A stretch of 64,000 nt of DNA from Streptomyces sp. S465 (GTDB taxonomy: Bacteria; Actinomycetota; Actinomycetes; Streptomycetales; Streptomycetaceae), in the NCBI RefSeq assembly GCF_026898115.1, contig NZ_CP114036.1:6690001-6754000 (forward strand), written 5' to 3'. Every line of letters starts with the position of its first letter. Within the stretch, counting starts at the first letter, position 1. Positions 16,095 to 23,925 of the stretch are shown here, piece after piece. A program made the translations under genes and the position numbers. Under the pieces are notes generated by a model that was not told where the DNA came from, did no database searches, and worked only from the letters and a program-made list of their open reading frames with translations.

Positions 16095-16120
16095 TTCCGT
16101 GTGCCCCGGGGCACACGGAA
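16095..16120. promoter_or_regulatory. 26-bp perfect palindrome between sipY and sipZ
   Basis: The 13-base arms 16095-16107 and 16108-16120 are exactly complementary with no spacer. The element lies 29 nt after the sipY stop and 41 nt before the sipZ start. As RNA it would form a stem with a tiny loop and could terminate. As DNA it is a candidate dimeric operator or promoter element for sipZ. The sequence alone does not decide between these. Confidence 0.5.
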
Positions 16121-16161
16121 TCTGATCTTCTACGTCTGTTGCGTACGGCGGGAGCACTGGG

Positions 16162-16935
16162 ATGAGCGGAGCCCGAGGGGCGGGGGGCGGCAAACCGCCG
16201 GGGCGTACGCCGGGCAGCGTGCTGTCCGGGCTGGCGGTGGCCGTCGGGTGTGTGCTGTTCCTGGGCGGCTTCGTGTGGGGCGTTGTGCTCTACAAGCCGT
16301 ACACCGTCCCGACCGACTCCATGGCGCCGACGATCGGCAAGGGCGACCGGGTGCTGGCGCAGCGGATCGACGGTGGCGAGGTGCGCCGCGGCGATGTGGT
16401 CGTCTTCCACGACCAGGTGTGGGGCGACCTGCCGATGGTGAAACGGGTCATCGGGGTCGGCGGCGACCGGGTCGAGTGCTGTGACAAGCAGGGCCGGCTG
16501 CGGGTGAACGGCAAGGTCCTCGAGGAACCGTATCTGCGCTCGGGTGAACAGGCGTCCTCGACGGCCTTCTCCACCACGGTGCCCAAGGGCCGGCTGTTCC
16601 TGCTGGGCGACCATCGGAGCGACTCCCTCGACTCACGGGTGCACCTCACCGACGAGGCCGGCGGCGCCGTGGAGCGGGGCGCGGTGACCGCCCGGGTGGA
16701 CGCCACCGCCTGGCCGCTGGGGGCCTGGGGGACGGTGGGGCGGCCTGAGGCGTTCCAGGCCCTGCCGGGCGGTGTGTCGCAGCCGGGGCCGCTGAGGCTG
16801 ATCCTGGTGGCGGTCGTCGTGGGCGCCGTGCTGATCCTGGCGGGCGCGGCCCATGGGCCGTTCGTCCGGCGCAGGGCGGGCGGCGGCGCGCGGCGGGACC
16901 AGGCGGCGGAGGGGAAGGTGGCCGCGCATGGCTGA
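16162..16935 (+). CDS. sipZ: Type I signal peptidase (fourth of four)
   Basis: A 257-residue signal peptidase with a short basic N-terminus. The first transmembrane helix is at about 19-43. Catalytic Ser53 lies in VPTDSMAPTI and Lys94 in MVKRVIGVGGDR. GDHRSDSLDSR follows. A second hydrophobic helix at about 211-231 precedes a basic C-terminal tail. Unlike the first three genes it is separated from its neighbour by 96 nt carrying a 26-bp palindrome, so it may be regulated separately. The stop overlaps the NUDIX gene by 8 nt. Confidence 0.93.
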   Translation: MSGARGAGGGKPPGRTPGSVLSGLAVAVGCVLFLGGFVWGVVLYKPYTVPTDSMAPTIGKGDRVLAQRIDGGEVRRGDVVVFHDQVWGDLPMVKRVIGVGGDRVECCDKQGRLRVNGKVLEEPYLRSGEQASSTAFSTTVPKGRLFLLGDHRSDSLDSRVHLTDEAGGAVERGAVTARVDATAWPLGAWGTVGRPEAFQALPGGVSQPGPLRLILVAVVVGAVLILAGAAHGPFVRRRAGGGARRDQAAEGKVAAHG

Positions 16936-17458
16936 GCGGACCGGCGAAGCCCAGCGGACCGGCACGGACGAGCGGCGGCTGCGGAAGGTCGCGCGGGTGG
17001 TGCTGCTGGATCCGCAGGACCGCATTCTGCTGCTGCACGGCTTCGAGCCGGACGATCCCTCCTCGACGTGGTGGTTCACTCCGGGAGGCGGTCTGGAGGA
17101 CGGGGAGAGCCGCGAGCAGGCAGCCCTCAGGGAGCTCGCGGAGGAGACCGGGATCACCGATGCGCGGCTCGGCCCGCTGCTGTGGCGGCGGATCTGCTCG
17201 TTCCCGTTCGACGGGCGGCGGTGGGACCAAGACGAGTGGTACTACCTGTGTCGTACCCGACAGATCGAGGCCCGCACCGGCGGCGGGCTGACCGAGCTGG
17301 AGCGGCGGAGCGTGGCCGGGCTGCGGTGGTGGACGGCGGAGGAGCTGGCCGCCGCGACCGAGCCGGTGTACCCGACCCGGCTGGCGGAGCTGTTGCGTAC
17401 GCTGCTCGCCGAGGGACCGCCGAGTGCACCGGTGATCCTGGAGACTGAGCGCGTCTGA
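16928..17458 (+). CDS. NUDIX hydrolase
   Basis: A 176-residue pyrophosphohydrolase. The NUDIX box GX5EX7REUXEEXGU is complete (GGLEDGESREQAALRELAEE, about residues 56-75), giving the metal-binding glutamates for cleavage of nucleoside diphosphate-X substrates. The specific substrate cannot be read from the sequence. The ATG at 16928 overlaps the end of sipZ, placing it at the end of the signal peptidase operon. Confidence 0.9.
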   Translation: MAERTGEAQRTGTDERRLRKVARVVLLDPQDRILLLHGFEPDDPSSTWWFTPGGGLEDGESREQAALRELAEETGITDARLGPLLWRRICSFPFDGRRWDQDEWYYLCRTRQIEARTGGGLTELERRSVAGLRWWTAEELAAATEPVYPTRLAELLRTLLAEGPPSAPVILETERV

Positions 17459-17497
17459 CGCACAATGGGGGGACGCACGGCTGAAGGGGAACATGCC

Positions 17498-17806
17498 ATG
17501 AGCGCCGAGGACCTCGAGAAGTACGAGACCGAGATGGAGCTGAAGCTCTACCGGGAGTACCGCGATGTCGTCGGTCTGTTCAAATATGTGATCGAGACCG
17601 AGCGTCGCTTCTATCTCACCAACGACTACGAGATGCAGGTGCACTCGGTCCAGGGCGAGGTCTTCTTCGAGGTGTCGATGGCCGACGCCTGGGTCTGGGA
17701 CATGTATCGCCCGGCCCGCTTCGTGAAGCAGGTACGCGTTCTCACGTTCAAGGACGTGAATATCGAGGAGCTGAACAAGAGCGACCTCGACCTTCCGGGT
17801 GGCTGA
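17498..17806 (+). CDS. DUF2469 family protein
   Basis: A 102-residue acidic protein of the actinobacterial DUF2469 family, of unknown function. It is highly charged and aromatic (KYETEMELKLYREYRDVVGL, FYLTNDYEMQVHSV, MADAWVWDMYRP), with no membrane or signal segment. The ATG at 17498 has AAGGGGA about 8 nt upstream. It usually lies, as here, just upstream of yraN-comM-dprA. Confidence 0.9.
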   Translation: MSAEDLEKYETEMELKLYREYRDVVGLFKYVIETERRFYLTNDYEMQVHSVQGEVFFEVSMADAWVWDMYRPARFVKQVRVLTFKDVNIEELNKSDLDLPGG

Positions 17807-17899
17807 GTTGTCCACAGCGGCCCGGCCGTCCACAGAAATGCTCCAAGATCCCTGAGCGGGGTGCGGGGGCGTCACAGTCGGTGCCGGAGGTGGTGCCGA

Positions 17900-18259
17900 A
17901 TGAACGCCCGAGGAGCACTGGGCCGCTACGGCGAGGATGTGGCGGTGCGCCGGCTGGCGGAAGCCGGGATGACCGTCCTGGAGCGCAATTGGCGGTGCCG
18001 GGACGGCGAGATCGACATCGTCGCGCTCGACGCCGGGGCGCTGGTGGTGTGCGAGGTCAAGACGCGCCGCGAGGGCGGGTACGAGCATCCGATGGCGGCC
18101 GTCGGCCCCGACAAGACCGAGCGGCTGCGGCGGCTGGCGGAGCGCTGGCTGGAGCGGCACGGCGGCCCGCCGCCGGGCGGAGTGCGCATCGACGTGGTGG
18201 CGGTGGTGCTGCCGCGCAGGGGCGCGCCCGTGGTCGAGCATGTGCGGGGGGTGGCCTGA
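17900..18259 (+). CDS. yraN: UPF0102 YraN-like endonuclease-fold protein
   Basis: A 119-residue protein of the UPF0102 family with a restriction-endonuclease-like fold. The E-x-D…E-x-K active-site pattern is visible as DGEIDIVALD and CEVKTR (about residues 36-55). The biological role is unsettled. It starts at ATG 17900 with GGAGG 9 nt upstream. The stop overlaps the comM start by 1 nt (TGATG), and the conserved yraN-comM-dprA order suggests DNA uptake or processing. Confidence 0.92.
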   Translation: MNARGALGRYGEDVAVRRLAEAGMTVLERNWRCRDGEIDIVALDAGALVVCEVKTRREGGYEHPMAAVGPDKTERLRRLAERWLERHGGPPPGGVRIDVVAVVLPRRGAPVVEHVRGVA

Positions 18260-19878
18260 TGGGGTTCGCCCGCACCTGCTCGGTGGCGCTGGTCGGGGTC
18301 GAGGGCGTCGTGGTGGAGGTCCAGGCCGATCTGGAGCCGGGAGTGGCGGCCTTCACACTCGTCGGGCTGCCCGACAAGAGCCTGGTGGAGAGCCGGGACC
18401 GGGTCCGCGCGGCCGTCGTCAACTCGGGATGCGAATGGCCCCAGAGGAAGCTCACGGTGGGACTCAGCCCGGCGTCCGTCCCCAAGGGCGGCAGCGGCTT
18501 CGACCTGGCTGTGGCCTGTGCGGTGCTCGGGGCGGCCGAGCGCGTCGACCCGCGGGAGATCGCCGATCTGATGATGATCGGGGAGTTGGGCCTGGACGGC
18601 CGGGTCCGGCCGGTGCGCGGGGTGCTGCCCGCCGTCCTCGCCGCCTCCGAGGCGGGCTACCGGCAGGTTGTGGTCCCCGAGCAGACGGCGGCGGAGGCGG
18701 CCCTCGTGCCGGGCGTCTCGGTGCTGGGCGTGCGGAGCCTGCGCCAGCTGATCGCGGTGCTGACGGACGAGCCGGTGCCGGAGGAGGAGGCCCAGGAGCT
18801 GGGCCGCCCCGATCCGATGCTCGCCGGGCTCACCGTGCCCGGCGCCGGTATGGGCACCGGCGTCGCCGCGGTGCCCGGGGCCGGGGCCAGGCGGCCCGAT
18901 CTGGCCGAGGTGGCCGGGCAGCGGGCCGCCCGCACCGCCCTGGAGGTCGCGGCCGCGGGCGGGCACCACCTCTTCCTCAGCGGGCCGCCGGGCGCCGGCA
19001 AGACCATGCTGGCCGAGCGGCTGCCCGGTCTGCTGCCACCGCTCACCCAGCAGGAGGCCCTGGAGGTCACCGCGGTCCACTCGGTCGCCGGGGTCCTCCC
19101 GCCGGGCCAGCCGCTGGTGGACACCCCGCCCTACTGCGCCCCGCATCACTCGGCGACCATGGCCGCCCTCGTCGGCGGGGGCAACGGTCTGCCGAGACCG
19201 GGCGCGGTCTCGCTCGCCCACCGCGGGGTGCTCTTCCTCGACGAGGCTCCCGAGTTCAGCGGGCAGGCGCTGGACGCCCTGCGGCAGCCCCTGGAGTCGG
19301 GGCATGTGGTGGTGGCCCGGTCCGCCGGGATGATGCGGATGCCGGCACGCTTCCTGCTGATGCTGGCGGCCAACCCCTGCCCCTGCGGGCGCCATGGGCT
19401 GATGGGCGACGTCTGCGAGTGCTCGCCCGCCACGGTCCGCCGCTACCAGGCGCGGCTGTCCGGTCCGCTGCTGGACCGGGTGGACCTGCGCGTCCATGTC
19501 GAGGCGGTGAGCCGCGCCGAGCTCACCGGGGCCGGTGGCGCGGCGGAGAGCAGCGCGTCCGTCGCGGCCCGGGTGCGGGAGGCCCGGGAGCGGTCCGCCG
19601 CCCGCCTCCAGGACACCCCCTGGCGGCTGAACAGCGAGGTGCCCGGCCATGAGCTGCGCACCCGCTGGCAGCCGTCCCCCGGCGCGCTGCGTGAGGCCGA
19701 GCGGGACATGGAGCGCGGGCTGCTCACCGCCCGAGGGCTCGACCGGGTGCTGAGGGTCGCCTGGACCGTCGCCGACCTGGCCGGGCACGACCGGCCCATG
19801 GCGCCGGACATCGCCCAGGCGCTGCAACTGCGCACCGGGGTCAGCCGCGGGGTGCCGGTCGGAGCGGGGGAGTACTGA
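18259..19878 (+). CDS. comM: YifB/ComM family Mg-chelatase-like AAA+ ATPase
   Basis: A 539-residue ATPase. The N-terminal Lon-like domain (about 1-165, LVGLPDKSLVESRDRVRAA) precedes an AAA+ domain with Walker A GPPGAGKTM (about 242-250) and Walker B LFLDEAPEF, plus a four-cysteine CPCGRHG…CECS cluster. In naturally competent bacteria ComM is a helicase that drives branch migration during transformation. Here it lies between yraN and dprA, overlapping both by one base, which indicates tight coupling. Confidence 0.93.
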   Translation: MGFARTCSVALVGVEGVVVEVQADLEPGVAAFTLVGLPDKSLVESRDRVRAAVVNSGCEWPQRKLTVGLSPASVPKGGSGFDLAVACAVLGAAERVDPREIADLMMIGELGLDGRVRPVRGVLPAVLAASEAGYRQVVVPEQTAAEAALVPGVSVLGVRSLRQLIAVLTDEPVPEEEAQELGRPDPMLAGLTVPGAGMGTGVAAVPGAGARRPDLAEVAGQRAARTALEVAAAGGHHLFLSGPPGAGKTMLAERLPGLLPPLTQQEALEVTAVHSVAGVLPPGQPLVDTPPYCAPHHSATMAALVGGGNGLPRPGAVSLAHRGVLFLDEAPEFSGQALDALRQPLESGHVVVARSAGMMRMPARFLLMLAANPCPCGRHGLMGDVCECSPATVRRYQARLSGPLLDRVDLRVHVEAVSRAELTGAGGAAESSASVAARVREARERSAARLQDTPWRLNSEVPGHELRTRWQPSPGALREAERDMERGLLTARGLDRVLRVAWTVADLAGHDRPMAPDIAQALQLRTGVSRGVPVGAGEY

Positions 19879-21233
19879 TGTCCGTTCCTTCGGCGGGCGG
19901 CCCCGGCGCCGTCCCCGCCCTGTTCCGCGAGCCCCGGCAGGGGCGCGATGTGCCGGGCGACGGCCGCGACACCCGGGGCGAGGGGTGCGACCTTCCGGGC
20001 GCGGGGCACGAGGTTCCGGATGAGGGGCAGGGGCTCCCCGGGCGGCGGGGTGTCCCGGAGGAGGAGCGCCTGGCGCGGGCGGCGCTCACCCGGCTCGTGG
20101 AGCCCGGGGACCAGACGGTGGGGCGCTGGCTGCGCCGCATGGGGCCGGAGGCGCTGTGGCGGGCGCTCACCGGCAAGGGCAAGCCACCGCCCGGGGCGAC
20201 CGGGGACCGGCTGGCCGGGTGCGCCCTCCGGGCGGCCGCGCTGGACCCGGCCGCGGACCTCGCAGCGATCGCCCGGTGCGGAGGACGGTTCATCTGCCCC
20301 GGCGATCTGGACTGGCCCGGTCAGCTCGACGACCTCGGTGACACTCGCCCGGTCGGGTTATGGGTGCGCGGCCGGGCATCGCTGCGGATGTGGGCGCTGC
20401 GCTCGGTCGCCGTGGTGGGCGCGCGGGCCTGCAGCGACTACGGCGCGCATGTCGCGGCGACCCTCGGTGCCGGGCTGGCCGAGCGGGGCTGGGTGGTGGT
20501 CTCCGGGGCGGCCCACGGTGTGGACGGCGCCGCTCACCGAGGGGCGCTCGCCGCGGACGGGGCCACCGTCGCGGTGCTCGCCTCCGGTGTGGACGTCCCC
20601 TATCCGCGCGGGCATGCCGAGTTGATCGCGCGCATCGCGGAACAGGGCCTGGTGCTCGCCGAGTTGCCGCCCGGAGCGCATCCGACACGGGCCAGATTCG
20701 TGCTCCGCAACCGGGTCATCGCCGCCCTGACCCGCGGCACGGTCGTGGTCGAGGCCCAGTACCGCAGCGGATCGCTGGTCACCGCGCGCCGGGCACAACA
20801 GCTCGGGCGGTCCACCATGGGGGTGCCGGGACCGGTGACCAGCGGGCTCTCCGCCGGGGTGCACGAACTGCTGCGCGGGGAGGCCGTCCTGGTCACCGAT
20901 GCCGCCGAAGTCGCCGAGCTCATCGGCGGCATCGGAGACCTCGCCCCCGAGCGGCGGGGGCCGCTGATCGAGCGGGACCTGCTCGATCCCGTGACGGCAC
21001 GGGTGCTCGAAGCGTTGTCGGCACGGGGCGGCAACGACCTGCGGGAGGTGGCCCGGGAATCCGGGACCGGCTGCGACGAGGCCCTGGGCCGGCTCCACGA
21101 ACTGCTCGCCCTGGGCTTCGTCGAACGTCATGGCGATCGCTGGGAGTTGATGCGTCCGGTGCGCCGGAGTGACGGCGCACGGCGAGGCGATCCCCCGAAT
21201 CGGGGCAATCGGGTGAAAGGGTTGAGGCGATGA
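19878..21233 (+). CDS. dprA: DNA-processing protein DprA/Smf
   Basis: A 451-residue member of the DprA family, which loads RecA on incoming single-stranded DNA. The Rossmann-like core is clear (VAVVGARACSDYG, VVSGAAHGVDGAAHRGAL, LASGVDVPYPR, RFVLRNRVIAAL), preceded by a helical SAM-like region and followed by a winged-helix end. Two features are odd. Residues 22-63 are six degenerate 7-residue units encoded by 21-bp repeats. Codon 161 (20358-20360) is TTA, the only in-frame TTA found in this window, which would tie expression to the bldA tRNA. The start overlaps the comM stop by 1 nt. Confidence 0.93.
   Translation: MSVPSAGGPGAVPALFREPRQGRDVPGDGRDTRGEGCDLPGAGHEVPDEGQGLPGRRGVPEEERLARAALTRLVEPGDQTVGRWLRRMGPEALWRALTGKGKPPPGATGDRLAGCALRAAALDPAADLAAIARCGGRFICPGDLDWPGQLDDLGDTRPVGLWVRGRASLRMWALRSVAVVGARACSDYGAHVAATLGAGLAERGWVVVSGAAHGVDGAAHRGALAADGATVAVLASGVDVPYPRGHAELIARIAEQGLVLAELPPGAHPTRARFVLRNRVIAALTRGTVVVEAQYRSGSLVTARRAQQLGRSTMGVPGPVTSGLSAGVHELLRGEAVLVTDAAEVAELIGGIGDLAPERRGPLIERDLLDPVTARVLEALSARGGNDLREVARESGTGCDEALGRLHELLALGFVERHGDRWELMRPVRRSDGARRGDPPNRGNRVKGLRR
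19941..20066 (+). repeat. Six degenerate 21-bp units in 5' part of dprA
   Basis: Codons 22-63 divide into six 7-residue units: GRDVPGD, GRDTRGE, GCDLPGA, GHEVPDE, GQGLPGR and RGVPEEE. They are in frame and Gly/Asp/Glu/Pro-rich, with no resemblance to the DprA fold, so they look like an expanded disordered linker. Confidence 0.75.
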
Positions 21234-21362
21234 CCGTATCCGCACACCGCCGAGCCGATGCCCTTCGCATACCGCGACGCCGCAGTCACGCTACGCTCAC
21301 AAGGTTTCCGGCGGAAGCGTACGTCCGCACCCATGTCATGGCAGAACGGCTCAAGGCGACGA

Positions 21363-22196
21363 ATGCCCCAGCACATCTCCGGGTCTGACAGCGCGGCGCC
21401 GCCCGCGGCCCGCGGCGCGGTGCGCCCTGCCGCGCCCTCATCGCTCGACGAGCTGTGGCGGTCGTACAAGACCACGGGCGACGGCCGGCTGCGGGAGCAG
21501 CTGATCCTGCACTACTCACCGCTGGTGAAATATGTGGCCGGCCGGGTCAGCGTCGGACTGCCCTCCAATGTCGAGCAGGCGGACTTCGTCTCGTCCGGGG
21601 TCTTCGGACTGATCGACGCCATCGAGAAGTTCGACCCCGAGCGCGCCATCAAGTTCGAGACCTACGCGATCACCCGCATCCGCGGCGCGATGATCGACGA
21701 GCTGCGGGCACTGGACTGGATCCCGCGGTCGGTGCGCCAGAAGGCTCGGGCCGTGGAACGGGCGTACGCCACGCTGGAGGCCCGGTTGCGCCGCACCCCC
21801 TCGGAGGCCGAGGTGGCCGCCGAGATGGACATCGGCCTCGAGGAACTGCATGGCGTTTTCAGCCAGTTGTCGCTCGCCAATGTGGTCGCCCTGGAGGAGC
21901 TGCTGCACGTGGGCGGCGAGGGCGGTGACCGGCTCAGCCTCATGGACACCCTCGAGGACACCGCCGCGGACAACCCGGTCGAGGTGGCCGAGGACCGGGA
22001 GCTGCGCCGGCTGCTCGCCCGCGCGATCAACACCCTCCCGGAGCGGGAGAAGACCGTGGTCACGCTCTACTACTACGAGGGGCTCACGCTCGCCGAGATC
22101 GGTCAGGTGCTCGGCGTCACCGAGAGCCGGGTCAGCCAGATCCACACCAAGTCGGTGCTCCAGCTGCGGGCGAAACTCGCCGACGTCGGACGCTGA
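21363..22196 (+). CDS. whiG: RNA polymerase sigma factor WhiG
   Basis: A 277-residue FliA/WhiG-type sigma factor that commits Streptomyces aerial hyphae to sporulation. Region 2 is DELWRSYKTTG to ITRIRGAMIDELRALDWIPRSVRQKAR. Region 3 is RRTPSEAEVAAEMDI, and region 4 ends in LTLAEIGQVLGVTESRVSQI for -35 recognition. The ATG at 21363 reproduces the start I recall for the S. coelicolor protein (MPQH…GSD); the frame extends upstream without similarity. The 129-nt leader after dprA presumably holds the promoter; no elements were assigned with confidence. WhiG is known to be restrained by the anti-sigma factor RsiG with c-di-GMP; no RsiG gene is seen here. Confidence 0.96.
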   Translation: MPQHISGSDSAAPPAARGAVRPAAPSSLDELWRSYKTTGDGRLREQLILHYSPLVKYVAGRVSVGLPSNVEQADFVSSGVFGLIDAIEKFDPERAIKFETYAITRIRGAMIDELRALDWIPRSVRQKARAVERAYATLEARLRRTPSEAEVAAEMDIGLEELHGVFSQLSLANVVALEELLHVGGEGGDRLSLMDTLEDTAADNPVEVAEDRELRRLLARAINTLPEREKTVVTLYYYEGLTLAEIGQVLGVTESRVSQIHTKSVLQLRAKLADVGR

Positions 22197-22247
22197 ATCG
22201 TCCCTTCGGCATCGCCCTCCCGGCGGCCTCTTCCGTAAAGTGGACGG

Positions 22248-22829
22248 GTGCCCAGGATTCGAGCGGCCTCAGTGGCCGAGCACCGGACGATGCAGCGCGC
22301 GGCCCTGCTGGAGGCCGCCCGCTCCCTGCTGTCCGAGGGCGGAACGGAGGCGCTGACCTTCCCCGCCCTCGCCGAGCGCACGGGCCTCGCGCGGTCCTCC
22401 GTCTATGAGTACTTCCGCTCCCGCGCCGCCGTGGTCGAGGAGCTGTGCGCCGTCGATTTCCCGGTCTGGGCCGCCGAGGTCGAGGCCGCGATGGAGGGGG
22501 CCGACGGACCCGAGGCGAAGATCGAGGCGTATGTCCGCCGGCAGCTGGCGCTCGTCGGCGACCGCCGGCACCGCGCCGTGGTGGCGATCTCCGCCGGTGA
22601 GCTGGACGCCGGCGCGCGGGAGAAGATCCGGGCCGCCCATGGTGGGCTGATCGCCATGGTGGTCGAGGCCCTCGCGGCCCTCGGGCATGAGCAGCCGCGG
22701 CTCTCGGCCGTGCTGCTCCAGGGCGTCGTGGACGCCGCGGTCCGGCGCATCGAGCTGGGCGCGGCCGAGGACCCCGAGCGGATCACCGAGGCGGCCGTCG
22801 CCATGGCCCTGCGCGGCGTCCGGGGCTGA
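22248..22829 (+). CDS. TetR family transcriptional regulator
   Basis: A 193-residue regulator. The N-terminal helix-turn-helix is typical (LTFPALAERTGLARSSVYEYF, about residues 35-55) and the C-terminal ligand domain is Ala-rich. The ligand and targets are unknown. TAAAGT (22236-22241) ends 6 nt before the GTG and no Shine-Dalgarno sequence is present, so the mRNA may be leaderless. The last 47 nt overlap the end of the convergent M23-type gene. It follows whiG by 51 nt. Confidence 0.9.
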   Translation: MPRIRAASVAEHRTMQRAALLEAARSLLSEGGTEALTFPALAERTGLARSSVYEYFRSRAAVVEELCAVDFPVWAAEVEAAMEGADGPEAKIEAYVRRQLALVGDRRHRAVVAISAGELDAGAREKIRAAHGGLIAMVVEALAALGHEQPRLSAVLLQGVVDAAVRRIELGAAEDPERITEAAVAMALRGVRG

Positions 22830-23619
22830 CCTCCGCTCTTCGGTTTCTTCGCCGCCCCACCGGATGCGTGGGGCGGCGGCCCAGGCGGATCCGCGCCCAG
22901 ACAGACGCCCCCACCAGCGCCGCTGCCGCCGGCAGCCGGGTGCCCCCGGCGGGGGAGGCGAGGGCGGTGACCACGGGCGCGTCGCGCACACCGAACACCG
23001 GAAGCAGTCGGGAGGGGCCGCCTCGCAGCATCGACGGCGGCAGCAGCGACAGGGGGTCGAGATAGCGGTCCGCGCGCCGCAGCCCCCAGTGCAGGCAGCC
23101 GGACCGGCAATGGAAGGGGCCCGGCGCCACCACGCCGACCACCTGCCCCGCCCTCACCCGCTCACCCTTCGCCACTGTGGCACGCACCGGTTCGTAGGTG
23201 GTGCGCAGCGGAGGGGAGCCGGTCCCGGACAGCTCGACCACCAGCACGCCACGGCCCGCGACCGGCCCCGCGAAGCTCACCCGGCCCGCTCCCGCCGCCC
23301 GCACCCGCTCGCCCGCGCGCGCCGCGAGATCGACCCCGCGATGCCCTGCCGCCCAGGGCGCCGGCGGTGGCCGCCAGCCCCTCAGCACGCTCGGCCGCAC
23401 CGCGCCCGGCCCACCATCGACCGGCCAGGACCGCTCGCGGCCCCCGCCCGGATCCGCCACCGCGCTCCGTTCCGCCGCTGCGCTCCGTTCCGCCGCCGCG
23501 GCCGGTGTCGCCGGCAGGAGTGCCGCCGGAAGAGCCGGAAGAGGTGCCGCCAGCACCGGCAGCGCCAGAATCACCAGGGCAAGCGCCCGTCCCACCACAA
23601 GCCTTCGCATGTCCTCCAC
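22783..23619 (-). CDS. Secreted M23 (LytM-like) peptidase-domain protein
   Basis: A 278-residue exported protein. The first 45 residues hold a basic start, an Ala/Leu/Pro-rich hydrophobic core and an AAAA-type cleavage area, a Sec signal peptide. The M23 domain follows, with GHRGVDLAA (first histidine and aspartate) and CLHWGLR (second zinc site). The usual HxH of active enzymes reads CLH here, so one catalytic histidine is replaced by cysteine and activity is doubtful. The C-terminus is basic. GTG 23619 or ATG 23610 may be the start; GGAGG lies between them. Its end overlaps the convergent tetR by 47 nt. Confidence 0.85.
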   Translation of the reverse strand: MEDMRRLVVGRALALVILALPVLAAPLPALPAALLPATPAAAAERSAAAERSAVADPGGGRERSWPVDGGPGAVRPSVLRGWRPPPAPWAAGHRGVDLAARAGERVRAAGAGRVSFAGPVAGRGVLVVELSGTGSPPLRTTYEPVRATVAKGERVRAGQVVGVVAPGPFHCRSGCLHWGLRRADRYLDPLSLLPPSMLRGGPSRLLPVFGVRDAPVVTALASPAGGTRLPAAAALVGASVWARIRLGRRPTHPVGRRRNRRAEVSPGRRAGPWRRPPR

Positions 23620-23925
23620 GGTGGCCCGGCGGCTCGAAACGGGTGGATCATGGGCGGAATCGGGGGACTACTCACGGGTTGTGGATAACGCCGTCACCCG
23701 GCACCGTACCCGTCCCGTACACTTCTTATGGCGATCCGGGTCACCGGATCGACTTCGCACGCCCCGCCACCGGCGCTCCGATCGCGCATCGGTCAGCTCG
23801 GTGGCCGCGCCCCTCGGTCTTCGGACGACACCTGAAAAGGGCCCCGTCCGTGGCAGGCGCGTCGGGACGTCAGGAGCGGCGGCCGCCCGGCCGCCGTGGA
23901 ACCGAGTACCTCAAGGAGTACGGCC
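23620..23925. other. Intergenic region upstream of rpsB
   Basis: A 306-nt divergent region without coding signal. TACACT at 23718-23723, with GTCACC 19 bp upstream at 23693-23698, is the best promoter candidate for rpsB-tsf and would leave a leader of about 200 nt. AAGGAG (23913-23918) is the rpsB ribosome binding site. No conserved ribosomal-protein leader structure was identified by eye. Confidence 0.4.
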
